Of a DNA stretch of 64,000 nucleotides, positions 10,995 to 23,176 are shown piece by piece. Origin of the DNA: Hyperoodon ampullatus (Eukaryota > Chordata > Mammalia > Artiodactyla > Ziphiidae); the NCBI GenBank assembly GCA_949752795.1, contig OX457060.1:2781454-2845453 (forward strand). Direction: 5' to 3'. The notes beneath the pieces are model-generated. The model saw only the letters and a list, made by a program, of their open reading frames with translations, was not told where the DNA came from and ran no database searches. Position numbers and translations under genes: made by a program. How positions within the stretch are numbered: the first letter of the stretch is position 1; every line of letters begins with the position of its first letter.

Positions 10995-12435
10995 TTATGA
11001 ACATCCAGTGAAAATAGGGGGATTAAGAGGGGTTTAGAAACAGTCCCTGGAGAAACAAGGAGTAACTTGCCTGGATCATATGGATGCTGTGACTCTTGAA
11101 TGCCTTTAAATACTGGGAAGACTGTCACACAAAGGAGAAGCCTGATTTTTGGAACTTCAGAATTCAGACAAATGGGTAGAAATTGTAGGGAGGAAAAATT
11201 TCCATCCGTACAAGGAAGAACTTTCTTACGGGTCCCATTGATCTCCACAGCTCTGGAGGTAGGGAAACTAACATGGCTCAGCTAGTGACCACGGTGACAA
11301 AGCTGGCACCCTGCAGCAAAGCGAAGAAGTGGCAGGGATGAATGACCCCACATACAGTGACGGCTGGAAGGGAGGACAGGAGCCTCCGAATGTGGTCACA
11401 AAGGAGCCCTGGGGTCCCCGCTGTATTCTTCGTGCCCCTCTGGATCTTGCCAGTCCTTCCTCTGCCCTGAGCGGCTGTCGCGAGACCCTGTCTGGGGGCT
11501 GGATGGCTCTGCCTGCAAGTTCTTCTGGTGCCAGGCTCTTTGAGCCTGCCTGCAGCCACGCTGCTCACTAACTCATTTCCTGGCTCTTGGTCTCTCCATG
11601 AACCTGCAGCCCGGAGACTGCCAAGACAGCAGACTTCAGTGACAGATTTTTGCTCCCCACGTGGCCAGGAACGATCTGGGCATGTCCTTCAGTGGGATGT
11701 AGGCATCTCATCGTCCCGCTGGCAGAAGTCAGTGGCACCTAAGTTCTCTCCTCTCTTGAAGTGGTGGGCCTGGCTCTCCACCCGCTGAGCAGGAACAGCT
11801 GTGCCTCTGCAGGAGCGAATGAGCACCAGATTTCCTGTCCCTGTTCTGCCTGGAAACAGAGTATCGTTAGGGTCCTAGGGGACTTCTGAAGGGCAAAGGA
11901 AAGGGGGGAAGGGTGTGCAGGCGATAAGCGGGGCAGCCCAAGCTCTAACTGGAGCCGGCCCCAGAAGCCAAGAGGGGAGGAGGTGTTCTAGAGCCATAGA
12001 GTCTGGCCTGGGAGGGCTTGTCATAGGAGAGACCCCCTGTCAGTGACGTCCTACAGTGGGACCACTTTAGTCCCGAGAGACAGCTCTCACTCCAATGCAA
12101 ACCCGTCTCCTTTCATCTCAACACAGAGCAGAACTTGCCAGGCAGAGCCTTTTCTTCTCCTGTCAGTCATGTTTGCTACGAGACAAACGGGGTACAAGGT
12201 AAGTGAGATGCTTTGCAGAATTAGAACTCAAGCCTAATGTCCTTCCTAAGATGCTGGAATGAGAAGAGCGTGTCAGGAAAGCAAAAGACCACACTACTAT
12301 CAATAGTAGTTCACAGATGCCACTGTGAACGGTGGAGAAACAGGAAAGCCGGAAGCGAGTACCCCATACCATCCTCCTTGCCCTGGGGTGGGGTGGGCAA
12401 GGTGGCCTGTCTCTCACGTGTTTACCTTCTGGTGC
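10995..12435. other. Unassigned, GC-richer stretch
   Basis: This is one of the less AT-rich parts of the window, with several overlapping open frames on both strands between 11280 and 11790. No translated family, CpG island or convincing splice-bounded exon was recognised. It could hold non-coding conserved sequence or exons too short to see by eye. Confidence 0.4.
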
Positions 12436-12550
12436 TGACTCAGAGCAGACATTTGATATTTATCTGTTTGTCTTGTATCCCCAGTGCGTGGTTCCAGCCC
12501 CACACTGAGAGCTGATTCTCAGTAAAATCTTGTTGAGTGACTGTGTCTCT
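12436..12550 (+). repeat. L2 (LINE-2) 3' end
   Basis: The stretch has the L2 3'-terminal order: 'cttgtatccccagtgcgtgg', then 'ctcagtaaaatcttgttgagtga', the degraded form of the usual 'caataaat..ttgttgaatga' end. Confidence 0.5.
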
Positions 12551-13845
12551 GGCTGAAAGGGGAGGGAAGGATGGGCCAAGAAAGAGATGAGAATAGCAGT
12601 GTGAACACTCCCCCGCACAGGGCCTGGCACGTGGCGTGTACCCAACACTCGTAACAGAAGATGGGCCTTCATTTTTCATAACCATCTTGGAAATGATGAT
12701 CATTTTTCTCAAGGTCAAAGACAGGAACATTAAGTAAATCAACGGAAGGTATTTCTTGAGCACAACTTGTATTCTCCCTGGTGCTCAATTTGGTTAAAAT
12801 ATACAAAACCCTCCACTCCAAGTTACTCACCTTGACATAACCAATATCTTTAGAACAGAGGAGGCTTCTGTTGAACACTTGTTTAATGAATGAATGTGCA
12901 GCACCAATAACAATGGGACATAACATGGAAACCTTCTATTCAGTTTGTTTGAAAGGGGAAGGAGAAGGATGTGAGGAGAAGAGAAAGAAGAGAGGAGAGT
13001 GATCCCTAATTCAGCCTGAAGGAATTCGCAGCTGAGCTTGTGTGTTGAGTGGCCAGGTGGAATTCTAGCTTGAATCTTGGTGGTGGACACACACCAATGG
13101 GGGATGGGGTCGGGTGGGGGGCCACCAGCTCACCGTTGCACGTCCTCATGCATTGTCAGGTTCTTCATCCTCCCAGGCCTTGCTCTAATCTCCTCCTTTT
13201 GATTATCTTATAAACACCCTTATTAGACAATTAAATGCTTAAGTTGGATAAAAGAAGAGAGGGTGTGAAAACGTTAGTTCACATGCACACCTAATTACTA
13301 CTGAGTGGGACAGATTGCATAAGGCCCAACTTGGATGCATAAAGAGAGCTAAGCTGGAGCTGCAAAACCAAACTCTTTGTTGAAATGGGGAGGGAGATGG
13401 GTGTCAGCCTGATCTTCCCACTGTTTGCCAGTGACATTATTTTATTGTCTCCCCACCCCTCTCAACCCACACATTCACTTTATATTATTGTTTTCTTTAA
13501 CAAGAAGCTCACAAAGCTCTTTAGGTCACTTGACTGTGACGGTAGAGTTCAAATGCATTATCAAGACATCTTCAAGGTATAGGGAGCATAAAAGGAAGCT
13601 CTCTCACACTCTGCATGCATGGTTTGTTCTCTGGCACCTTCCAGAGCTGGGGCCTAGCAGGTGGAGGGAACTGCCAAACAGTGGGTTGGCCTGGACCCAG
13701 AGACTGGATCTGTCCTCAGGCCCTAGGAAAGGTGCAGGTCTAAGCATCAGGCAACAGAAGATTGACCAAGCAGGATAGTAAAAGGAAATTGCCTCCTTTC
13801 TGAATAAAACAAACCCCAATCACCCAAGGCTGGAAACATATTAAA
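12551..13845. other. Unassigned sequence
   Basis: No gene is supported. Short pieces near 12600-12660 and 12730-12790 look like MIR ends but are too brief to call. A purine-rich tract (G/A) lies at 12950-13005. The open frames at 13385-13778 show no domain. Confidence 0.4.
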
Positions 13846-13847
13846 TT

Positions 13848-14095
13848 TGATAGATACCATTTATTGAGAAATTACTATGTTCCAGGCCCTATGCTGGATA
13901 TATTATATACAGCATATATTATCTCAATTAATTCCTATAATCCAAGTATTAGAGTTTTTACTTTATAAGTGAGAAAAGTAAGGAACAGAGAGTTTAGGTA
14001 AATTGTCCAAATTGTAAACCTAGTGAGTGATGGAGGTGTGTCTGTAGCCCAGGACCATCTGCATTCAAAATCCATACTTGTAAGTACTCCACCAC
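13848..14095 (-). repeat. MIR SINE relic, antisense
   Basis: The antisense MIR order is clear: 'ccatttattgagaaattac', 'ccaggccctatgctgg', 'gagaaaagtaaggaacagagag', 'gtgagtgatggagg', then 'gcccaggaccatctgc' and 'ctccaccaccgcc'. It covers almost the whole element. Confidence 0.75.
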
Positions 14096-16390
14096 CGCCA
14101 GCCTCCTAGGAATGGTGGGTCTCCAACAGGAGGGCTAATGGAACCAGTTCACTCAGATTCTCACCCCCAAGGTTCTGATTCCCTTTGAGATCTTGTTGAT
14201 AGTTGATGCCACCTTCACCTGGTTTCAGGTGATCTGATCTGTGATTTCACATTCCAGCCCAAACAGAAACCCTGAACCCTACCTCATGTGGCTAAAACCA
14301 GGCTGCAAGATTGGAATGAGGCTCAATACTTCATACTCAGGGTACCACCACACACCTCCCTGTAGTCAGGATGGTCTTGTTTGCTTTTAATGCAGTAGGT
14401 ACTCTATCAGTGTTTGTAACATGACATCAGGTAATTGACTACAAAAGAGTCAATTTTCAAGGGCCCATTGCTCCAGCCCTTCCTACTGGATGGTCTGCAC
14501 CCTTCTGGTGGATACCATCAAAGCACCCTTTACAACCAAGAAGCACATGCTTAGCTTTCTTAGCATAAAATATAGTCCCTCTTGGTATCTTCAGAGAGGC
14601 AACTGGTGTCACCTACCCAGTTGGCCTGAGTATAAAGCTGGCATCTGAGTAATTGTCCAGAGGGATGGCCCTACCCTTCAGAGCCAACCCACAGACACAG
14701 GGCACAGCACAAGCCCAGTAGATCATGGGATCAATGAAGGCAGCATTGGGTGGGAGGAGGTCTTGCCAATATCTTCCAGCGAGCAGGACAGTGACAAGAG
14801 GCCAGAAGGTAGCACCCAGTAGGAGCTGGGAACATAGACCATGAGGGCAGGGAGATAAGCATAGTCCAGTGGGTACGGCATCCTAAGATGTAGTCTGGGC
14901 AGACATTTAACAGGAGGATGGGGCACAGGTTTTCAAGTCTGGAGCAATAAGGGACTCTGGTAGGTCTGTAAGGCATGTAGGGGTATTAATGGCTAGGTCC
15001 CGGGATGGGATAGAACCTGTGGGTGGGGGTCAGAGGAAGGCAAAGGCTGAGAATGAGACAAAGTCTGAGTAATGTCAGGGTCCCAGACACAGACTCAGGG
15101 CAGGACCGATCTCTGGAAGACTTGAGGTCAATCAGGACCTGCCATAGGTCAGGAGGAGCTGGAACCCAGAGATGCAAATTCACTGTAGAGGATAAGCCTG
15201 GGTCAAAAGAAGATAAAAAGAAAGGCTCATCCTAGAAAAGGGGTGAATGCCTTGGTTCTGTAATCCAGGACACTTGACATGATACCACAACCAGGCTGAT
15301 GGAATCCCAAGACAACAGGTCACAGAGCCCAGGCTCCTTACAGAACACCTGCCTGAAGCTGTACATGGTCTCTGAGACTGGAAGAGCTGTGGCTGCCTGC
15401 GAGGGTTAAATGGTCCAGTTACAGGGGAGGGCTTCAGCAGCCAGGATCTGAGCAGGCAAGCCATCTCATCACTCTCCTTCTGTCTGGGTTGATATCAGCT
15501 GCAGATCAGCCATCTGTGGAAATCCAATAGACATATAACATGGACATGTCAAGTAAATCAGTCTCCAATTGACCTGGACCAGACGTTTCTGCTTCTTGCC
15601 CTGAGTAGGTGCCACTCAGGAGCTGGCTGACAGCTCAGACCACAATGTCATGACCTTCCTGCAGGATGCCCGGGGCTCCACATTCACTGTACCAGCCTCC
15701 TCTCCCTGGGACTGGAGGGGCTTCAAGGAGTGTGTATGGTCTGACAGCAGTCCGAGCCTTACAAAGGGAACCTTCAGGCTAGAAAACACTCCCCAGGCCT
15801 TATCATGCCAGTGTCCTTAGCAGGCTCAGAGAACAATTACCTCACTACCAAGAGGAAGCAACCCAGCATTTGGCCATCAGGAGTCAAGCCACCAATTCAG
15901 AAATCTCTGCTCCTTCATCAAAAATCTCTAATGGCTCCCCATCCCCTGGGCCCCCAGCACTGGTCCTGAGGCTGCCCTCCTCCACCCTGCCTGGCTTTGG
16001 GCTAATCCCAATTTAACCATCCAAGAAACAGAGAAGCTCCCTTTCCTACCATGAGTTGGAATCCCTGGCTAGAACATGAGGCCTTATTCTCATCAGTCCC
16101 TTCCCCAGGGTCAGGGCTCTGTTGTGATAAACAAAGGAGACTGTGGTTCAGGAAGACAAGACATATTCATAGTCATAAGTGTAGTGAGGTCCTGGCACTG
16201 GGGAGGGGTCCCACAGGTTGAGGGTTAAACTAATGAACAGATGAAGAAACACAGAATCACACCAATGGGAATCATCCTTATCCATGAAAGGGTTTGCTAA
16301 GAAGATGTGTACAGAGGGGACGGTATTTTTTTTTTTGCTTCCACTACCCAGACCTTAATAGAGTATAAGTGTGCCCTGATGAAGGAAAGG
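14096..16390. other. Unassigned intergenic or intronic sequence
   Basis: About 2.3 kb of balanced composition without a named repeat or a protein match. Multiple short open frames occur around 14720-15460 and are not conserved families as far as I can tell. The part near 15890-16010 faintly resembles L2. A T run lies near 16326. Nothing firmer is visible. Confidence 0.4.
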
Positions 16391-16394
16391 CAGG

Positions 16395-16835
16395 CGTAGA
16401 AGATGGCGGAGTAGGAAAACCCTGAGCTCACCTTCCTTCATAGGCACGACAACAGTATAACGATTTACAGAGCAACTGTCTATGAGAACAATCTGAGGAC
16501 AAGCAGAAAAGATTTTCCACAACTAAAGAGAGAGATGGGTAAGAAGGTTGGTGACTCCGTATAGTCAAGACCCACACCCCCAGGTAGGTGCCCACAAATG
16601 CGAGGCTTATAATAATAGCAGAGGTTCACCACAAGGATCGAGGGTCCAAGCCCCACGTATTGGGTTCCCTAGCCCCGGGAGCTCTGCATCAGGAAGAGTG
16701 CCCCCAAAACATCCTTCTTTGAAGACCAGTGGGACAAGTACACGGGAGAGCTAGAGGGCAGTGGAAACAGAGACTCCTTTCTCCAAGGGCACATGCAGAA
16801 TCTCACACACTCTAACCACCCACCCAATTCCACAG
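16395..16835 (+). mobile_element. Isolated LINE-1 5'-UTR fragment (copy B)
   Basis: It begins 'gaagatggcggagtaggaaa' with 'cctgagctcacc', then repeats the landmarks of the copy at 780-1370: the 'gaggacaagcagaa' segment, 'ggttcaccac', 'caagccccacgta', 'gcatcaggaagag', 'gactcctttctccaaggg'. The two copies share order and spacing but have many substitutions, so they are separate insertions. The L1 body is absent downstream. The similarity fades after about 16835. Confidence 0.6.
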
Positions 16836-17089
16836 CCACTGTCAGAAATTGTGAGGATCCTTAACCTCAGCTTGTCTACACTTCCAGGCTGAATTGGCCT
16901 TCCGGGAGGAGTTCCCTTCTCCAGTGGTGGTTCAGGCCATCTCTGAGAGGAGATGCATTCACTTCTTGGTGGGACTGACAGATGCTGTTGGAACCACCCA
17001 AGGGTCAACCTCTCATTTTTTCTCATTGTTTTGTAAAGGCCTCAGGGAATGTTCCCATAGTGTCATAGGTACTGTGTGATAAGCAGGTG
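16836..17089. other. Unassigned sequence
   Basis: This stretch may be a further, more diverged part of the L1 5' UTR to its left. No other feature is seen. Confidence 0.3.
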
Positions 17090-17505
17090 AATAGGGTGGT
17101 AGTCAGAATTAGTTTTTTTCCCAATTATTTTCATCACTCTACTTTTAAGTACACAGTAGACTGTGTTTCCTGGCTTCCTATTGGTTGGGTGGCCCTGTGT
17201 GACTACTTCTGCCCAATGAGAAATCATATGTGTCCCTCCTTTGAGGCTGAGTGTGAGACCCACTCCCCAGATCTCCCTCCCCTGGGTGTGACCCACATCA
17301 TTTGAGATAGTGGCTACTTCATCCCCTTGGGCCTATATATAACCATGAGGACCACAGCCCTCCCCAGTTCCCTTCTCTGAGTAACCCTCAGTGGAAAATG
17401 GTATTGAGTGAGAGGGATTTACATCTTTGTTATCTTAAGTAACTGACATTGCAGGAGCTGTTTGTTACTGCACCATGACCTAGCCTGACCTGAGTGATAC
17501 AGACT
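17090..17505 (+). mobile_element. LTR-like repeat, MaLR/ERVL style
   Basis: A TATA-like run (tatatataa near 17334) is followed by a 3' segment 'catctttgttatcttaag', 'tgtttgttactgcaccatgac' and 'ctgacctgagtgatacag'. These are typical of the 3' end of mammalian LTRs of this kind. The upstream part fits only loosely, and the family cannot be named. Confidence 0.4.
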
Positions 17506-18740
17506 CTGAGGTGGTCACATGACTGTTTGATCACAGCTAGTAATTGCTAGGTGTAAGACCCTTCACTGAGTCCCAACCACACTTATAAAACTGTATGAGA
17601 ACAAAAACTGCTTTACTTCTAGCTGTGCCCTGGACCATATCATTCTAAGATTCTTCCATCCCCAAGGATGCCAAAGGCCCATTTTGAGTGAGCCCCATCC
17701 ACAGTATTCTTGCCCAGAGGGAACTATCAGTAGAGTATTTTTAAAAGATCCTGACATTTCCCTTACCATCTCTTCCTCAAGACAAGGGAAATAGAAGTGT
17801 TTGGGGCCCTGCCAAGGGATAAGCAAGAGAGTAAGTTTCTGAATTTCCTTCTCTGCATTGCTGCCGAGCTTTCTGGCCATTTGGTTCCACCCAGCATGGG
17901 CCAGTCTTCAGGAGAAATGTTCATTAATGAAAGCATCCAATTGTTGGAACCCAGCTGACTGTCCAAGCAGGCACACAGCAGGTACAGCATCTGATGGGCT
18001 CACCTATGACAATAGATTCTGCCTCATTTAAAATTATATTTCAACTTCATTAGTTAACTCTCAAAATGTATGCCTCCAAGTTACCCCAGGTGATGGACCT
18101 ATAATTATTTCCAGGTACATCATTTTTTTTTTGTATCCTGATTATCCATTTCACCTCCAGGCCATCTCGACTCCAACTCTTGCTTATTCAGAGAGGAACA
18201 GTGAGGAGGGGGATCAGACTGTCAGCCCCTTCTACAGGCAAGAGAGGGGTACGGTGGGTGTGTGTTTCAGAGGGGTTTGGAGAGGGAGGGTCCTCATGTC
18301 CTCCCATGCTCAGAGGTCCCCATGCCAGTATCATGAGCTCCTTTCTCCACACCCCTGGGTCACGAGGTTGTGAATTAAGGCGTGCCGTCATTCAGAAACT
18401 GGAAGACTCAATCTTTGGAATTTTTAAAGGTGCATCAGCCCAACAGCCACAGATAGGAAATTATCTACTTTAAGGAGAGATTTTTGATTGAGCTGAGGTT
18501 AGGACACTTGCTTATGCTATCGGATGCTCTGCCAAGGACCCACCATGCCCACGGCTTGTCCCTTACGTGCTCTATGGCAGGGCTGCTTGTCCCCAGCACT
18601 GCACCCTCACTGGACTCGTGGAGTCTCAGGTGAGCACAACAGGTAACCGAGTCGCTGCTCCTTCTCTGTCTATTCACACATTCCATCTGGGCCCACGAGC
18701 AACTCCACACACCCCGAGGGCCTGCTGACAGCCACTTATT
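17506..18740. other. Unassigned sequence
   Basis: No gene, RNA or named repeat is recognised. Several short open frames on both strands between 18130 and 18770 overlap each other, as expected of non-coding sequence of moderate GC. Confidence 0.4.
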
Positions 18741-18744
18741 TCCA

Positions 18745-19130
18745 GAATCAATTTCTGTATCAGCCAAGATTTTGCTGCAACAACAGAAACCAATTCTGAC
18801 CGACTTAAGCAGGGGGAAAAAAACTGCGAGGAAAGAAGGAGGTTTGTGTGTGTGATTAATTGGAAGGAACCCGAGGAAGCTCGCAGAACTGAGGAGTGAA
18901 AATTTGGCCTCAGAACCTGGGATCTCAGGGACGGGACTGTTCCACGCATCTCAGCAGCAGCAGGAACCAGGAGTCCTTCTTGGGTGATATATGTGACCCT
19001 TTATCTTCCTTTGCCCCACAATTATATTTTCCAGGATAGAATATGAGATTGGTCCAGCTTGATCACGTGTGCAGTCCTGGGAAGAGCCAAACTCTGCTAC
19101 CAGCAGAAGGGGAAGAAATAGGAGTCCATG
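18745..19130 (+). repeat. Interspersed repeat of unresolved family (copy 1 of 3)
   Basis: The start 'ctgtatcagccaagattttgctgcaacaacag' and the later 'gacttaagcag' and 'gattggtccagcttgatcac' have the same order as two other places in this window (46913-47260 and 51080-51350). Each of those begins with a 'gtcaggata' motif followed by a 'caacaa..aa' segment. An ancient LTR or DNA element is likely. This copy is the least certain of the three. Confidence 0.35.
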
Positions 19131-20039
19131 TAGAAATGCCTTGACCCCTTCACCCATCCCGAGGCCACGCAGCCCTTTCTCCTGAGCACCCTTCCTACCA
19201 AGAAAGCAATATGGGGGAATACGGGGCACGGCTGCCTGTCAATGAGCAGCCTCTCCTTCTCCAGTGGAGAGGTTGGTGTCTCTGAGACCTTAGACACAGG
19301 GACCCCTGGGTCACTGTCCAGACCCCGCAGAAGGAATTCCTCTGAGCTTCTCTTCATCAGCCTCCCAGATCCGCCTGCTTTCACTACAGAACAGGTTTCT
19401 CAAGCATCACAGGAGCCTGGAGAAGAGACACAGACCCGGTGGGACTCTTCCCCTAGACGCAGGGGTACACATTCTTTTTCTCTTTTCCATCCCTGCTAGG
19501 AGATCATAGTCAGGAAAGATACCATTCTCTACTTCCACTGGGCGGAATTAACACGACCCTAGGAGAACCCCCTTAGCACACTTGGCAAAAGGGCAGGTTT
19601 CACTCAAGAAATCCTTTCAACACCTTACCAGCAGCAGACTCTCTTGAGAAGACTGATCCCCACGTGAGTTCACTGGCAGTATGAAATGTCCTCCCTGCGA
19701 GTGTGAAAACTCACTTCACTGAAAATATGCACCCTCCACCCCTGACAGCACAGGGAGGACTGGGCTCTAGGGAGAACTATAGTTTGGAAGGCAAATGCCC
19801 ATACGTCTCCATATCCCAGCCTGAAAGAGCATTGGCAACGGGCCCGTGAGTTTCCAGAGGTCTGTTTGTATGACCAGAAGCCACATCCCATCATGACCAA
19901 GCGCTCACCTTACCACAGGGCAGGGTGTGATCCTCACACCAATGCAGCCTCTTAAAAGGGGTGATGCTGACAGGAAACAGGTCAGGCACTTGTCCAGGAA
20001 TTTGTGGCTAGGCATTTACTTCTTGTCATGAGTTGGCTC
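19131..20039. other. Unassigned sequence
   Basis: Balanced composition with no repeat family or exon that I can defend. Confidence 0.4.
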
Positions 20040-20420
20040 TAGGATAGCCTCTTCCCTGCTAAAGCCCCACCATGCTCCTTCCTGCCTGGTCCCTGTCTAC
20101 ACTTAACTTCATTCTCCCCTTCACACTTGACTCCCATGCCATCTACTATTTACCTTCCAAACTCATCTTCTTTGGATCCTTCCTAACCACATGCTCAGCC
20201 CCTCTCTCCAGGATAACTGGCTACTTTCCTGTGCCCCCGTGTCTCCCATATTTCTGTTAGAGCACCTTAGCAATTGTGTGCAATTATTTGCTTAACCTCC
20301 TTCCTTTTCCTGTACACTATGACCTCCTCCTGGGCAGGCACCACACGTCTTTCTATCTGAGAGCCCAGCAGAGTGCTTAGCATGAAAGCCATTCCAAGCA
20401 AGCATCAGACAAATGGGTGC
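20040..20420 (+). repeat. L2 (LINE-2) 3' region
   Basis: The pyrimidine-rich sense strand follows L2 3'-UTR order. Its landmarks are 'ctccttcctgcctggtccc', 'cttccaaactcatcttc', a stretch with 'ctgggcaggcaccac', 'gcccagcagagtgcttagc' (the degraded 'cccagtgcctagcac' motif) and 'acaaatgggtgcatggg' at the end. It has no reading frame of note. Confidence 0.6.
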
Positions 20421-21204
20421 ATGGGTGCAGCAGCCCGTGCCCCGTGTGCTCAGGACAACGTTAGGATCCAGGCACCTGCACAAGCCCTTCTTCAGCCTAA
20501 CTGGCTCCACACTCATCTTTCTAGAGCCTCCTCTTTTTCACGCCCCCTATGTCACTTTGTAGAGCTTCAAATAGTATCAAGGCTTTAACTCTCTACCAGC
20601 AGCCTTTTCACACTGTCTCTGCTGACAGAGAAGAGCAAGTTGGGAGAAGAGTTATGAAATGCATCTTTCCATTTTTAGTAAATTCCAATTTTGTTAAAGC
20701 CAGGTATGAGAACACGTTGGGAGACACTATCAGCTGACAGGGCGAGGCAAGCAGACCGGCCTGGGTCTTCCCTACTTGTTCTACAACTCCCCGCCATCAT
20801 CATGGGTTTTTCCATCTATGAAAGAAGCAAACCCTCCACAGAGGCTTGATGTGAATTGTAATGGAGTAAAATAGGTTAAGCACTTAGCAGTGTTTGGCTT
20901 ATGCTAGGCATTGACTGTCCCTAGTTTGAGCAATAAAATAGCTGGTTAAATGAGAATTTCCAGGAAGCATCTAAAAATATATATAAAATCTAGGAAAATC
21001 AGCAACATGGAATCTGAACAGGAACTTGTATGAAGATGCCGTGAACTCATTATACATTGTATCAGAAGCTCTTTCTCCCCTGCAAAAGCCAGAGACCCTA
21101 CAGCTTTCAGAGGAAGGCCCAGCCTGAGGTACCGAGGGCTAACAGTGCCTATCGATTCTGAGAAAGAAGCAGCTTGTGTCTACTAAAACTGTACATACAC
21201 ATAC
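20421..21204. other. Unassigned; possible MIR tail near 20880
   Basis: Mostly unrecognised. The segment 20860-20930 ('ggttaagcacttagcagtgtttggc') resembles a MIR 3' end but is too short for a firm call. Confidence 0.35.
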
Positions 21205-21540
21205 TGCATGACACAGCAATTTCATCCAACAGAAACACATCCTAAATTCATCAAAATCATGTACATTATTTCTATTCATAGCAACTCTGTGCATGACAGC
21301 CTAAAACTTGAAACTACCTACATGACCATTAACAAAGAATGGATAGCAATAGTGGTGTATGCATTCAATGGAATACTGAACATCAATGAGGATGAATGAA
21401 CCACAACCACATGTGCTGACATGGGTGAATCCCCCCCTTGTAATATTGAGTGAAAGAAGCCAGACACAAAGGAAGACATGCTCTATGATTCTATTTACAT
21501 GAATTTCAAAAGCAAGTGAATCACACGTATGCTGTTAAAA
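21205..21540 (+). mobile_element. Old LINE-1 ORF2 3' fragment
   Basis: The sense strand reads like the extreme 3' part of L1 ORF2 and its UTR: 'cagcaatttcatccaacag', 'gcattcaatggaatactgaac', 'gtgaaagaagccagac' and 'ctatgattctatttacatg'. It is degraded and is interrupted on the right by the next L1 fragment. Confidence 0.6.
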
Positions 21541-21550
21541 GTCAAGAGAG

Positions 21551-22107
21551 TGTCCATCGACAGATGAATGGCTAAAGAAAATGGGGTATCTATATATACA
21601 ATGAACTCAGCCATAAAAAAGAAGGAAATCCTGCCCTTGTGACAACATAGCTGGACCTTGAGGGCATTATGCTAAGTGAAATAAATCAGAGAAAGATGAA
21701 TACTATGTGATCTCATTTATATATGGAATCTAAAAAAAAAACTCATGAAAACAGAGATCAGATTGGTGGTTGTCAGAGGTAGGAAGTAGGTGGAAGGGGG
21801 AATTGGGTGAAGGGGTCAACAGGTGCACACTTCCAGGTACAAGATAAATAAGTTCTGGGGATGCAATGTACAGCAGGGTGACTCTGGTTAACACTACTCT
21901 ATTATGTATTTGAAAATTGCTAAGAGAGTAGATCTTAAAAGTTCTCATCGTAAGGAAAAAAATTGTTACTATGTGAGGTGATGGATGTTAATGAAACTTC
22001 CTGTGGTGATTCTTTTGCAATGTATACATATATCAAATCATTATGTTGTACACCTTAAACTTACACTGTGGTATACATCAATATATCTCAATAAATATTG
22101 AAAAAAA
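21551..22107 (+). mobile_element. 5'-truncated LINE-1 3' end with probable target duplication
   Basis: The landmarks follow L1 3'-end order: 'gtccatcgacagatgaatgg', 'gggcattatgctaagtg', 'ctaaaaaaaaaactcatg', 'gtggttgtcagaggtagg', 'gggtgactctggttaacac', and the terminal 'aataaatattg' with a short A tail at about 22108. An imperfect duplication (gtcaagagag at 21541-21550 and atcaagaggg at 22108-22117) brackets it. The insertion lies at the end of the older L1 fragment to the left. Confidence 0.7.
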
Positions 22108-22631
22108 ATCAAGAGGGCTGTCAATTTTGGAAGAGGAATTATTGACAGGAAGGGGTGCTAGTAATGTTTTACTTCTTGATCGAGGTGCAGGTTACATGCA
22201 TACGTCCAGATGATAAAAAATTCATCAAACTGGATATTTGTGATTTTTTTTCTTTCTTTCCTTTTTTTAACATCTTTATTGGAGTATAATTGCTTTACAA
22301 TGGTGTGTTAGTGTCTGCTGTTTAACAAAGTGAATCAGTTGTACATATACATACATCCCCATATCTCCTCCCTCTTGCATCTCCCTCCCACCCTATCCCA
22401 ACCCTCTAGGTGGTCACAAAGCACGGAGCTGATCTCCTTGGGCTATGTGGCTGCTTCCCACTAACTATCTACTTTACATTTGGTAGTGTATATATGTCAA
22501 TGCCACTCTCTCACTTCTTCCCAGCTTACCCTTCCCCCTCCCCGTGTCCTCAGGTCCATTCTCTACATCTGTGTGTTTATTCCTGTCCTGCCCCTAGGTT
22601 CTTCAGAACCTTTTTTTTTTTTTTTTTTTTT

Positions 22632-22874
22632 TTACTTTCCATATATATGTGTTAGCATACGGTATTTGTTTTTCTCTTTCTGACTTACTGCACTCTGTAT
22701 GACAGACTCTAGGTCCATCCACCTCAAAACAAATAACTCAATTTCATTTCTTTTTATGGCTGAGTAATATTTCATTGTATATATGTGCCACATCTTCTTT
22801 ATCCATTCATCTGTCGATGGACACTTAGGTTGCTTCCATGTCCTGGCTATTGTAAATAGAGCTGCAATGAACAT
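22632..22874 (-). pseudogene. LINE-1 ORF2 C-terminal fragment
   Basis: The minus strand encodes an 80-residue open segment with the hallmark end of L1 ORF2 protein, including MWHIYTMKYYSAIKRNE. It lies just downstream of the region disrupted by the SINE insertion. It is part of the truncated L1 at 22254-24124 and is not a host gene. Confidence 0.8.
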
Positions 22875-22970
22875 TTTGGTACATGACTCTCTTTGAATTA
22901 TGGTTTTGTCAGGGTATATGCCCAGTAGTGGGATTGCTAGGTTGTATGGTAGTTCTCTTTTTAGTTTTTT

Positions 22971-23176
22971 GTTGTTTTTTTTTTTCTGTACGCGGGCCTC
23001 TCACTGTTGTGGCCTCTCCCGTTGCAGAGCACAGGCTCTGGACGCGCAGGCTCAGCGGCCATGGCTCACGGGCCCAGCCGCTTCGTGGCACATGGGATCT
23101 TCCTGGACTGGGGCACGAACCTGCATCCCCTGCATCAGCAGGCGGACTCTCAACCACTGCGCCACCAGGGAAGCCC
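22971..23176 (-). mobile_element. CHR-type tRNA-derived SINE nested in L1, 17-bp target duplication
   Basis: On the minus strand the element begins 'gggcttccctggtggcgcag', the tRNA-derived head with RNA polymerase III A-box and B-box-like sequence, and ends in an A-rich tail seen as T runs at 22971-22995. The 17-mer TCTCTTTTTAGTTTTTT lies at 22954-22970 and 23177-23193, and the L1 sequence is continuous across it. CHR SINEs are characteristic of cetaceans, hippos and relatives. The insertion postdates the L1. Confidence 0.9.

Noticed and set aside
11278..11788. Possible coding exon in a GC-richer patch
   Set aside because: Overlapping open frames on both strands and no recognisable protein family. 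No reliable splice acceptor/donor pair could be fixed.
22611..22633. 23-T run as a separate insertion tail or terminator
   Set aside because: It lies at a place where the L1 3' UTR normally has a T-rich tract on this strand, so it is an internal expansion rather than a new element.
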